DNA from: G964020055 sp964020055
GTDB taxonomy: Bacteria; Pseudomonadota; Alphaproteobacteria; WRAU01; Hepatincolaceae
Direction of reading: 5' to 3'
DNA length: 64,000 bases
Assembly (NCBI GenBank): GCA_964020055.1
Contig: OZ026533.1
Location: forward strand, 310,001-374,000
Part shown: positions 27,431-36,000 of the stretch, piece after piece
Position numbering within the stretch: position 1 is the first letter of the stretch
How the letters are laid out: every line of letters starts with the position of its first letter
Translations under genes and position numbers: made by a program
The notes under the pieces: model-generated
What the model was told of the DNA's origin: nothing
Database searches by the model: none
The model's input: only the letters and a program-made list of their open reading frames with translations

Positions 27431-28846
27431 TTATTTAGAAAGTTTATTGTTTTTATGAAGAGAATTATTAACAAAAATAGGTTTAATTTTATTGTTTAAG
27501 TTAGCAGTTTTACTTTTATAAGGAGAATTATTAACAAAAGTAGGTTTAATTTTATTGTTTAAGCTAGCAGTTTTACTTTTGTAAGGAGAATTATTAACAA
27601 AAGCAGATTTAATTTTATTGTTTAAGTTGTCAGTTTTACTTTTGTAAGGAGAATTATTAACAAAAGCAGGTTTAATTTTATTGTTTAAGTTAGCAGTTTT
27701 ACTTTTATAAGGAGAATTATTAACAAAAGTAGGTTTAATTTTATTGTTTAAGTTATCAGTTTTACTTTTGTAAGGAGAATTATTAACAAAAGCAGGTTTA
27801 ATTTTATTGTTCAAGTTGTCAGTTTTACTTTTGTAAGGAGAATTATTAACAAAAGCAGATTTAATTTTATTGTTTAAGTTGTCAGTTTTACTTTTGTAAG
27901 GAGAATTATTAACAAAAGTAGGTTTAATTTTATTGTTTAAGTTGTCAGTTTTACTTTTGTAAGGAGAATTATTAACAAAAGTAGGTTTAATTTTATTGTT
28001 TAAGTTATCAGTTTTACTTTTGTAAGGAGAACTATTAACAAAAGCAGGTTTAATTTTATTGTTTAAGTTGTCAGTTTTACTTTTGTAAGGAGAATTATTA
28101 ACAAAAGTAGGTTTAATTTTATTGTTTAAGTTATCAGTTTTACTTTTGCAAGGAGAACTATTAACAAAAGCAGGTTTAATTTTATTGTTTAAGTTATCAG
28201 TTTTACTTTTGTAAGGAGAATTATTAACAAAAGCTGGTTTTAGTTTATTATCTGAGTTATTAATTCTATTTGGTTCAGATATATTTATACTGTTACTAAG
28301 TAGTTTCTTCAAAGAAGGACTATTATTTATAAATAAATCTGAATTTTTTTTACTTAACTCATCAACCAGAATATGTCTTTCATTTGCTAAAAGGTCTCTT
28401 TTTTCTTCAGATTGTTTTATTTTAGTTACAGTTTCGCGTACAGTATCTAGTTTATTAGATAAATTAGTATTTATATTAATAGTATTATTTTTTGTATTGT
28501 CTGTAGGTTTTATATAATTATTATTATTAAAATTTTTCTTATATTTTAGGCTATAAGGGTAACCTTTATTAGGTTTACCTTGTTCTGATATATTTTTTTG
28601 ATTAATATAGACATTATTTAATATAGGCTTTACAGGGTTGTCATCTGAAATTTCACGAATTTTTATATTTTTTGTTTCTGCTGGAGAAAATTTAACTGTG
28701 TATAATTTAGGATTTATATTGTAAAAGCGTGTATTATTACTAGAAGTTATTGTCTGTATATTTACAGATTTAGGTTCTAATATAATTTTCTTAGGATTTT
28801 TTATTATAGAATCGGTTTTAATCTTATTAGAAGGAAATTTATTCAT
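27431..28846 (-). CDS. Repeat protein with twelve 21-residue units
   Basis: A 471-residue very basic, Asn/Lys-rich protein without a signal peptide or membrane segment. Residues 1-200 are unique and include a short charged helix near 135-165 ('SEEKRDLLANERHILVDELS'). From about residue 203 twelve units of the form 'KPAFVNNSPYKSKTDNLNNK' plus I repeat in tandem, then a decayed thirteenth ends the protein. Units differ only at fixed places (P/S, A/T, N/S, Y/C, D/A). Such proteins in host-associated bacteria are often secreted or surface effectors, but no export signal is visible, and the function is unknown. Confidence 0.75.
   Translation of the reverse strand: MNKFPSNKIKTDSIIKNPKKIILEPKSVNIQTITSSNNTRFYNINPKLYTVKFSPAETKNIKIREISDDNPVKPILNNVYINQKNISEQGKPNKGYPYSLKYKKNFNNNNYIKPTDNTKNNTININTNLSNKLDTVRETVTKIKQSEEKRDLLANERHILVDELSKKNSDLFINNSPSLKKLLSNSINISEPNRINNSDNKLKPAFVNNSPYKSKTDNLNNKIKPAFVNSSPCKSKTDNLNNKIKPTFVNNSPYKSKTDNLNNKIKPAFVNSSPYKSKTDNLNNKIKPTFVNNSPYKSKTDNLNNKIKPTFVNNSPYKSKTDNLNNKIKSAFVNNSPYKSKTDNLNNKIKPAFVNNSPYKSKTDNLNNKIKPTFVNNSPYKSKTANLNNKIKPAFVNNSPYKSKTDNLNNKIKSAFVNNSPYKSKTASLNNKIKPTFVNNSPYKSKTANLNNKIKPIFVNNSLHKNNKLSK
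27434..28240 (-). repeat. Array of 63-bp tandem repeats, about 12.8 copies
   Basis: The period is exactly 63 bases (for example AGGAGAATTATTAACAAAAG at 27521 and again at 27584). Copies are nearly identical at the DNA level, with a handful of changes each, which points to recent expansion or homogenisation. It lies wholly inside one reading frame. Confidence 0.95.
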
Positions 28847-29078
28847 AATTTAATCCATTTTTATCAAAACACAAATATATAACATGTTGTGCACATATAG
28901 TCATCTACACTTATTGTATATCATTATTTATAAATAAACAATAATAATTTATAGTTTTGTTGTGGTGTAAATGTAACTATATATTTATACTATATATAAA
29001 TATATAAAATAAATATATAATATATAAATATATGATAAATATATTTTTTAATATAGAACTCAAATTTATAGGATTTTC

Positions 29079-30266
29079 ATGAATAACTTTGACTGGCTTA
29101 ATTATACAAAAGTGTTTTTTGGAAAAAATAAGATATCCATTTTATCTAAAGAACTAGAAAAGATGAAGATTAAAAAAGTCTTGTTAGTTTATGGTAAAGG
29201 AAGTATCAAATCTAACGGTATATATCAAAAAATACAAGAACAATTAGAATTAGCAAGAGTAGAATATATAGAATTAGCAAATGTCGATCCTAATCCTAGA
29301 ATTACAACAGTAGAAGCTGGTAAAAATCTTTGTATTAGTAATGGTATAGATTTTATTTTAGCTGTTGGAGGAGGTAGTGTAATAGATTGTGTTAAAGCAA
29401 TTTCTGCTTCTGTTTTTTATGATGGTAGTTTATGGGATTTAATGAAAAATGAAAATTCAGATATTATTCAAAAAGCTCTTCCGTTTTCTACTGTTCTAAC
29501 AATTGCAGCAACAGGTTCTGAAATGAATAACAGGGCAGTTATAAGTAATTGGGAAACTAGAGAAAAAATACGTTTAGTTAATGATAATATTTATCCTGTT
29601 TTTTCTATTTTAGATCCAGAATTAACATATTCTTTACCAGATCATCAAATATCATGCGGAATTTTAGATGCATTTTCTCATTGTTTAGAGCAACTATTTA
29701 GTAAAGAAAATACATCAATTGTTTCAGATGGTATTTTATTGGGTATCATGTGGTCTTTATATAATATTTCGAAAGATATATTTACAGATAAAGATAATTA
29801 CAATTTGCGTGCAAATTTAATGTGGGCTTCAACAATGGCTCTTAATGGTATTTCAGGAGTGGGAAAAACTGGAGACTGGGCAGTTCATTCTATAGAACAT
29901 GGAATTTCTGGTTATACAGATATTACACATGCAGATGGTTTATCTGTCTTATTTCCTAACTGGATGGAGTATATAGCAGATGAAAATAATTTTGATAGAT
30001 TTAAATTATTATCTTCTGTATTTTCAGATAAAAAACAAATTCCTCTAAATGAATATAGTAAAGATAATTGTAAACATGTGATAAATTTAGTTAGAGATTT
30101 TTTCAAAGATTTAAAAATGCCTTCTAAATTATCTGAATTTGGTATTACAGAGTCTAACATAGATCTTTTAGTAGATTTAGTTTTTGCAACAAAAAAAGAG
30201 TATATTGGTAATATAAAAAAATTATATAAAAATGATGTAAAAGTAATATTAAAAGCATCATTATAA
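29079..30266 (+). CDS. Iron-containing alcohol dehydrogenase (BDH/YqhD type)
   Basis: A 395-residue group III alcohol dehydrogenase. 'VLLVYGKGSIKSNG' and 'AVGGGSVIDCVKAI' form the nucleotide-binding part. The metal ligands fit 'DAFSHCLEQ' (Asp and His) and 'HSIEHGISGYTDITHADG' (two His). 'NFDWLNYTKVFFGK' at the N-terminus is characteristic of the butanol dehydrogenase/YqhD subgroup. It probably reduces aldehydes with NAD(P)H, useful for disposing of reactive carbonyls or for fermentative redox balance. The short tatA gene follows 23 bases later. Confidence 0.88.
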   Translation: MNNFDWLNYTKVFFGKNKISILSKELEKMKIKKVLLVYGKGSIKSNGIYQKIQEQLELARVEYIELANVDPNPRITTVEAGKNLCISNGIDFILAVGGGSVIDCVKAISASVFYDGSLWDLMKNENSDIIQKALPFSTVLTIAATGSEMNNRAVISNWETREKIRLVNDNIYPVFSILDPELTYSLPDHQISCGILDAFSHCLEQLFSKENTSIVSDGILLGIMWSLYNISKDIFTDKDNYNLRANLMWASTMALNGISGVGKTGDWAVHSIEHGISGYTDITHADGLSVLFPNWMEYIADENNFDRFKLLSSVFSDKKQIPLNEYSKDNCKHVINLVRDFFKDLKMPSKLSEFGITESNIDLLVDLVFATKKEYIGNIKKLYKNDVKVILKASL

Positions 30267-30289
30267 ATTTAAAGTAAGGAGTATAAATA

Positions 30290-30463
30290 ATGAGTTTAGG
30301 TTTTTGGCAACTTATTATCATTATAGCTGTAGTATTAATTCTATTTGGTGGAAAAGGTAAAATAATTTCATTTTTTGCTGAATTTGCTAAAGGAATAAAG
30401 ATTCTTAGAAAAGAATTAACAGATGATGAGAAAAATAAAGATATAAAAGACCTAGAAAAATAA
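30290..30463 (+). CDS. tatA: Sec-independent translocase protein TatA, short form
   Basis: A 57-residue gene with AAGGAG ahead of the ATG. The protein has the TatA pattern: 'MSLGFWQLIIIIAVVLILFG', a Gly-rich hinge, the amphipathic helix 'KIISFFAEFAKGIKILRKEL' and a short charged tail. TatA forms the pore through which folded, twin-arginine proteins cross the inner membrane. TatB and TatC are not in this window. It follows the alcohol dehydrogenase gene closely and may be co-transcribed. Confidence 0.88.
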   Translation: MSLGFWQLIIIIAVVLILFGGKGKIISFFAEFAKGIKILRKELTDDEKNKDIKDLEK

Positions 30464-30476
30464 TTTATATATAACT

Positions 30477-31379
30477 TTATTTGCTTATGTTCTTATTAAA
30501 ATAAGGTATACAATTAGAAATTATTATTAATGCACAACCTATTAAAGTGGTCCAAGTAGGAATTTCATTAAAAATAATTATTCCTATTATAATTGCCCAT
30601 ATCATATAACTATAATATGTAGAACTTATAATTGAAGCTTGCGAATATTTGTAAGCTTTTAATAGTAATAAAGAACCTGCTATCATAAAAACAGAAGCAG
30701 AAAAGGTAGTAATATATCCTTCTAAAGATATGTTAGTAAATATATCTATTTTATTAGAACTAAATATAAAGATTGTACTTATAAAGCTAGAAATAATAAA
30801 TATATAATATCTTATTGTTATAGGTTTTTCATTTTGCAAATATTTTTTACTAATAATTCCTAAAAAAACATCTAAAATAACAACTACAAATGTAAGTATA
30901 ATAGAAATCATACTTACATTTGTAGCTTGTATATTGAAAGGATTTATCACTATCATTATTCCAACAGAACCAAGTGTTAAAGCTATTATTTTATGTTTAT
31001 CGATAGTTTCTCTTAAAAAAAAATAACTAATAATTGTTGAAAATATAGGAGAGCTAAATAGAATAGAATAAAAGATATCTAATGAAATGTTATTTAAGGC
31101 TAAAAATGAAGCTATAAAAGATCCAAGTGAGCAAAATGCAGCTGCAAAAATATAGTATGTTCTAAATTTTATTAAATTTATTTTATATATAATGTATTGA
31201 TAAAAAATATATATACTTAATATAAAAACCGCTATTGAATTTATCAAAAAATAATATGCAAGAAAAGAAATTTCTAAAGATCCAAGTGATATTTTTGAAA
31301 AAGTATTCATCATAACATATCCTAAACAGCTTAATAAGCCTAAAGATATACCTATTGAATTCGTATTTTTGAAAGCCAT
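30477..31379 (-). CDS. EamA-family (DMT) transporter, copy 1
   Basis: A 300-residue protein of ten predicted membrane helices in two EamA halves. The first half contains 'YSILFSSPIFSTIISYFFL' and the second 'SSTYYSYMIWAIIIGIIIF'. The drug/metabolite transporter superfamily moves amino acids, S-adenosylmethionine or other metabolites; in Rickettsiales some EamA proteins import SAM. The substrate here is unknown. It shares its whole length and most motifs with the next gene, so the two are tandem duplicates. Confidence 0.88.
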   Translation of the reverse strand: MAFKNTNSIGISLGLLSCLGYVMMNTFSKISLGSLEISFLAYYFLINSIAVFILSIYIFYQYIIYKINLIKFRTYYIFAAAFCSLGSFIASFLALNNISLDIFYSILFSSPIFSTIISYFFLRETIDKHKIIALTLGSVGIMIVINPFNIQATNVSMISIILTFVVVILDVFLGIISKKYLQNEKPITIRYYIFIISSFISTIFIFSSNKIDIFTNISLEGYITTFSASVFMIAGSLLLLKAYKYSQASIISSTYYSYMIWAIIIGIIIFNEIPTWTTLIGCALIIISNCIPYFNKNISK

Positions 31380-31454
31380 GTATATTCGAACTATTTATAA
31401 AATTAATATTAGTTTTAATTTTGATTATTGTTAATTATAAAAACAACTATTATT

Positions 31455-32375
31455 TTATACTTTTTTATCAAGTAAAGCTTTTTTATTAAAATACGACAAA
31501 CTATTAGACATTATTATCAAAGCACATCCTAAAAGAGTAGATAAGGTTGGTATATTATTAAATAAAAATACTCCTATAATAATAGCCCATATCATAAAAC
31601 TGTAATATGTAGAACCAACTATAGATGCTGGTGCATATTGATATGCTTTTAATAATAATAAAGATGCAACAAGCATACACAAAGAAGCTGAAAATGTAGT
31701 AGCATATCCCTTGAAATTAATATTATGAAAAATATTATTTTTAGATAAAAAACATAAAATTAGAATTGCTAGTAAAGTAGCAACAAGAAAAGTATAGTAT
31801 CTTACAGTAACAGGATTTTCTTTTTGTAAATACTTTCTTGTAATTATTCCTAAGCTTACATCAAATATTACAACATTAAAACTAAGTAAAACAGAAATAA
31901 AGCTTATATTGTTTGCTTGAATATTTAAAGGATTTACAACAATCATTATTCCTGTAAAACCTAATATTAAAGTCAAAACTTTTCTTTTATTGATAATTTC
32001 TCCAAGTAAAAAATAACTAAAAACAGTAGAAAAAATTGGAGATGTAAATAGAATAGAATAGAAAATATCTAATGAAATATCATGTAAAGCTAAAAAGGCT
32101 GATAGGAAAGATCCAACAGAACATACAACAGCAGCAAAAATATAATATGTTTTAAATTTTAATAAATTAACTTTAGTTTTAGTAAAAAAGTATTTATAAA
32201 GTATAAAAATACTTAACATAGATAAAGCAATGCAATTTACTAAAAAATAATATGAAACAAAAGGTATGTTCAAAAAAGATAAAGATATTTTTGAAAATGT
32301 ATCCATCAATGCATATCCAAAACAGCTCAATAATCCTAAGGTAATGCCTACCATGCTTGTATTTTGTTGGTTCAT
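31455..32375 (-). CDS. EamA-family (DMT) transporter, copy 2
   Basis: A 306-residue ten-helix protein, paralogous to the gene at 30477. Both begin with a 'GI(S/T)LGLLSC.GY..M.TFSKISL' pattern, and both contain 'DISLDIFYSILF' (or NISLDIF...) and a 'STYYS.MIWAIIIG' block. The 75-base gap between the copies and the shared orientation suggest one transcript after a local duplication. The differences are spread along the length, so the copies have had time to diverge and may carry different substrates. Confidence 0.88.
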   Translation of the reverse strand: MNQQNTSMVGITLGLLSCFGYALMDTFSKISLSFLNIPFVSYYFLVNCIALSMLSIFILYKYFFTKTKVNLLKFKTYYIFAAVVCSVGSFLSAFLALHDISLDIFYSILFTSPIFSTVFSYFLLGEIINKRKVLTLILGFTGIMIVVNPLNIQANNISFISVLLSFNVVIFDVSLGIITRKYLQKENPVTVRYYTFLVATLLAILILCFLSKNNIFHNINFKGYATTFSASLCMLVASLLLLKAYQYAPASIVGSTYYSFMIWAIIIGVFLFNNIPTLSTLLGCALIIMSNSLSYFNKKALLDKKV

Positions 32376-32421
32376 TTTTTCACACTTAAACGTAATTTAT
32401 TTACTTTAAAAAATCATTTAT

Positions 32422-32475
32422 AAAAAAATATCTTAAACATGAATATCAAATAATAAATGTTTAAGATATTTTTTT
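32422..32475 (-). terminator. Terminator after ppiD
   Basis: Arms AAAAAAATATCTTAAACAT and ATGTTTAAGATATTTTTTT are exact complements around a 16-base loop. On the minus strand it follows ppiD and ends in seven T, separating ppiD from the EamA genes. Confidence 0.7.
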
Positions 32476-32504
32476 ACCTAGTAGATTGTAAAATCAATAG
32501 TAAT

Positions 32505-34406
32505 TTACTTATTCTCAGAGTTTTTAGGAGCTAATTTGTTCAAAATAGCTTTGTTATTTACTTTGATTTTATATTTTTTATTCAAGTTTGTAGACATTGT
32601 TTGTAAAAATTCTTGAGAATATGATTGACTAGAATAATTTGCAAAATTGCTTATTTGTTGATTTTTACTACCATCTTTGTTTATATAATTTATTTTGTCA
32701 TTAATTATGTTAGTAACAATAGCAACACATGTATTTCCATTTTTAAGAGTCAAAATAATAGGTTGGTTTATTTTTGTAGAAAATAATGGTTTTAAACTTA
32801 TATCAGATAAAATTTGTTTTTCATCTACCATTGAAATAGTAGATTTTTTGACTTTTATACCTAATTTATTTATATCACTTCCATCAACTAATTTGCTGGT
32901 AAGTTCATTGCTTTTATTATTTATCTGAATTTTTATTTCATTATCTCTCCATATTTTCACTAATTCATTTTTTATTTCTTTAATATCTTGTAATCTTTCA
33001 TTAGTTATATTAGTAACTTTATATGCAATCAAGTTGCCAGAAAGATCATTTTGTAAAATAGGAGAGTTATTTACATTAGATGAAAAAATTTCTTTCAATA
33101 ATGTAGGTTCTAGTTTATTGAAATTTGAATTAATAGAGTTATAAGAAGTGCTTTTTGCATTTAAAGTTTTAGCTATTTCTTCTAATGATTTATTTTGATT
33201 TAATAAATTAATGAAAGAATTTTTATATTCTTCGATTTTTTCTTGTTTTTTTAGCTCTAAAACCTCTAAAGAAATTTCATTTTCTACAGTTTTTAATTCT
33301 TTAGGTTGATTTGGAACTATATTTTCAATTAAGAATATATGCCATCCTATAGAAGATTTTACAGGGTTACTGACTTTATTATTTTGAGTAGAAAAAATTG
33401 TAGTAGATAATTCTTTAGGAAAATCTTTGTAATATATTTTTCCTATACTAGACATTTTATATTGTTTTTTGATTTCAGCTTTTGATAATGCAGACATTTT
33501 TTTAAATGCTTCATCTGCTTCTTTTTCAGAAGAAAAAATTAATTGCGATACCTCTCTTTTTTCATCATCCATATAATTATTTATATTTTCATTGTAATAT
33601 TTTTTAATTTCTTCTTTTGTAACCTTTATCTGGTTTTTTAAATCTTTTGTATCAATTGTAATTACTGTAACATCACGTTTTTCTGGAACAGTGAATAAAG
33701 ATTTATTTTTGTCTTTAATGGTAATTAATTCTGCATCAGTTGGATTTTTTGAAATTTTGATTGTAGATGGATCTATTTCTAAGTAAGATATATTACGTTT
33801 TTGCGTAATTGCTAAATAATCTAAATAAGCAATATATTCAGGTTGTTTAATATTAGAATAGGTAGCATCTAATAATTGATCTTTTAGCATATTAACTTTA
33901 GCATCATATAAAAAAATTTCTTCTGATCCATATAAATTATTCATTTGTAATTTGAATTTTTCTGGATCAAATTCTTTTTTATCATTTTGAAAAAGAGGAA
34001 TTTGAGAAGCTAAATCTATTATTAAATTATTACTTACAGCTATATCTAATTTTTTAGCTTCATTTGCAAAAATCAAAGAAGAAACATGTTGATTTATTAA
34101 ACCATTTAAAAAGTTCATTAATAAATAAGGATTTTTTTCTATATAAGAATAATTTTGTTGTATATAAGCTCCATATTCTCCTAAAATTATATTTTCATGA
34201 GTATATTCTTTACCTACAACTACCCATTTATAATCTTCAGTAGTAGAGAAGTTCAAGCTACTTGTTACAGGTATAAAACCTATAAATACAATTACTAGTA
34301 TTGTAATTATAGCTATTTTTTTGAAACCTAGTTTTTTTATGAAATTTTTAACTTTACAAGTATTTTGGCTTAAATTAGTATCTTTAGACTCTGAAGTGTT
34401 TTTCAT
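32505..34406 (-). CDS. ppiD: Peptidyl-prolyl isomerase D-like periplasmic chaperone
   Basis: A 633-residue protein anchored by one N-terminal helix near residues 30-52, then a SurA/PpiD N-terminal chaperone domain ('LMNFLNGLINQHVSSLIFANEAKKL', shown here only by its pattern of paired helices), and a parvulin-like domain at about 280-370 ('REVSQLIFSSEKEAD', 'SSIGWHIFLIENI'). It would assist folding of outer-membrane proteins in the periplasm. Its place divergent to tpiA is conserved in alphaproteobacteria. Confidence 0.85.
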   Translation of the reverse strand: MKNTSESKDTNLSQNTCKVKNFIKKLGFKKIAIITILVIVFIGFIPVTSSLNFSTTEDYKWVVVGKEYTHENIILGEYGAYIQQNYSYIEKNPYLLMNFLNGLINQHVSSLIFANEAKKLDIAVSNNLIIDLASQIPLFQNDKKEFDPEKFKLQMNNLYGSEEIFLYDAKVNMLKDQLLDATYSNIKQPEYIAYLDYLAITQKRNISYLEIDPSTIKISKNPTDAELITIKDKNKSLFTVPEKRDVTVITIDTKDLKNQIKVTKEEIKKYYNENINNYMDDEKREVSQLIFSSEKEADEAFKKMSALSKAEIKKQYKMSSIGKIYYKDFPKELSTTIFSTQNNKVSNPVKSSIGWHIFLIENIVPNQPKELKTVENEISLEVLELKKQEKIEEYKNSFINLLNQNKSLEEIAKTLNAKSTSYNSINSNFNKLEPTLLKEIFSSNVNNSPILQNDLSGNLIAYKVTNITNERLQDIKEIKNELVKIWRDNEIKIQINNKSNELTSKLVDGSDINKLGIKVKKSTISMVDEKQILSDISLKPLFSTKINQPIILTLKNGNTCVAIVTNIINDKINYINKDGSKNQQISNFANYSSQSYSQEFLQTMSTNLNKKYKIKVNNKAILNKLAPKNSENK

Positions 34407-34757
34407 CTTTTAAATAAAATCTCTATTTTTGTTATCATAAAATTATTAGTAAATATAAATTACCCAATTCTTTTAAATAATATAATATTCTTACTTAAGA
34501 AGCAAAATAAATATCTATAATGCTTTATATGTAGTTTATTGTATTTATAAATTGCATGTATTGCTAATAATTGCTAGAATGTGTTAGTAATTAGTTGTTT
34601 TTAAGCTTAATAATTATTTTATGTTCTATAAATATAAAATATGATTTTAATAACTTTATATTTTTTTTATAAGTTTGGAACTATAAAAATTATAATATGA
34701 GTATTAATTTTTTTTTGTTTGGTCTAGATATAACTTTAAAAATAAAGAGGTGTTCTT
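34407..34757. other. Divergent intergenic region ppiD / tpiA
   Basis: 351 bases, strongly AT-rich, must hold promoters for both directions. A TATAAT-like box lies at about 34692-34697, but a well-spaced -35 is not convincing. Nothing else is seen. Confidence 0.4.
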
Positions 34758-35504
34758 ATGAGAAAATCATTAATTGCAGGTAATTGGAAAATGAATGGGT
34801 TAACAGAAGATTCTATAAAAAGAGTTTCTGATCTTCTAAACAAACTTAAAAACGAACAAACTAATGCAGAAATATTAATATGTCCACCATTTACACTAAT
34901 TTCAAAATTAGCAGACCTTTTAAAAGGAAGCTCTATTCTTTTAGGTGCTCAAGATTGTCATTTTAATGAAAAGGGAGCTCATACAGGAGATGTAAGCCCT
35001 ACAATGTTAAAAGATATTTCAGTAAACTATGTTATATTGGGACATTCAGAACGTAGAGCAGATCATAATGAAAGTAATCAAATTGTTTCTAAAAAAATGG
35101 AAAATGCAATAAATTCTAGTTTAAAAACAATTCTTTGTGTTGGAGAAACTAAAGAGGAAAAACAAGAAAATAAAACATTAAAGGTAGTTGAAAATCAAAT
35201 AATAAACTCTTTACCTAAAAAATTTACATCTGATAATGTTGTTATAGCATATGAACCTGTTTGGGCAATAGGAACAGGTCTTGTACCTACTTTGGATGAC
35301 ATAAAACAAGTTCATAATTTTATTCGTGATTTATTAGTAAAAATAAGTCCTGAACATGGAGATAAAATAAGAATATTATATGGTGGTTCTTTGAACCCTA
35401 AGAATGCTAAAGAGATATTAGCGATAGATAATGTAGATGGTGGATTGATAGGTGGGGCATCTTTAGTTTCTGAAGACTTCTTTACTATTATTTCTTCTTT
35501 ATAA
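34758..35504 (+). CDS. tpiA: Triosephosphate isomerase
   Basis: A 248-residue TIM barrel interconverting dihydroxyacetone phosphate and glyceraldehyde 3-phosphate. 'AGNWKMNG' carries the catalytic Asn-Lys. 'ILGHSERR' has the catalytic His, 'AYEPVWAIGTG' the catalytic Glu, and 'LYGGSLNPKNA' and 'GGLIGGASL' bind phosphate. An AAGAGGTG ribosome-binding site precedes the ATG. It heads the tpiA-secG-pyrG-kdsA-eno run. Confidence 0.97.
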   Translation: MRKSLIAGNWKMNGLTEDSIKRVSDLLNKLKNEQTNAEILICPPFTLISKLADLLKGSSILLGAQDCHFNEKGAHTGDVSPTMLKDISVNYVILGHSERRADHNESNQIVSKKMENAINSSLKTILCVGETKEEKQENKTLKVVENQIINSLPKKFTSDNVVIAYEPVWAIGTGLVPTLDDIKQVHNFIRDLLVKISPEHGDKIRILYGGSLNPKNAKEILAIDNVDGGLIGGASLVSEDFFTIISSL

Positions 35505-35526
35505 TTGGAGGTAAATTTATAATACA

Positions 35527-35937
35527 ATGTTAACTTTTTTATATGTAATACAATTTATAATTGCAATTTTATTAATAATAGTTGTGATGTTTCAAAAAAG
35601 TGAGGGTGGAACAGGTCTTATTAATTCTAACCAAGCAAATAATTTCTTTTCTAACAAAAGTTTTTCTACTAATCCTCTTTCTAAAATAACAACTGTTTTA
35701 GGTTTTTTATTGTTTATAAATTGTATTGTAATTGCAGGTGTTTTAGTCAATAAGAAAAAGTCTGATGATATTTTAAAACAAATTGAAGAAAAATCTGTCG
35801 AAAGAAAAAAACTAGAACAAACAAATTCAGCTAACGATACTAAAAAAAATTCTACAACAAATAATGTTTCTTCTAATGAAAGTAAGTCTACAGGCAAAAA
35901 GAAAGATAACAGTTTGTCTGTACCGCTAGCTAAATAA
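35527..35937 (+). CDS. secG: Preprotein translocase subunit SecG
   Basis: A 136-residue protein with two membrane helices (about 3-21 and 52-74), joined by the SecG loop 'VVMFQKSEGGTGL' and 'NQANNFFSNKS'. A long Lys/Ser/Asn-rich cytosolic tail follows, as in other alphaproteobacterial SecG proteins. SecG assists SecYE/SecA protein export. The gene lies 22 bases after tpiA, matching the conserved order. Confidence 0.93.
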   Translation: MLTFLYVIQFIIAILLIIVVMFQKSEGGTGLINSNQANNFFSNKSFSTNPLSKITTVLGFLLFINCIVIAGVLVNKKKSDDILKQIEEKSVERKKLEQTNSANDTKKNSTTNNVSSNESKSTGKKKDNSLSVPLAK

Positions 35938-36000
35938 ATATTTATATATTTGAGTGTAATTTGCTAATTTATAAACGTTATTTCTATACCGAGGTTTGAT

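Noticed and set aside
27434..28240. CRISPR array
   Set aside because: The repeats abut each other without spacers and encode one continuous protein frame.
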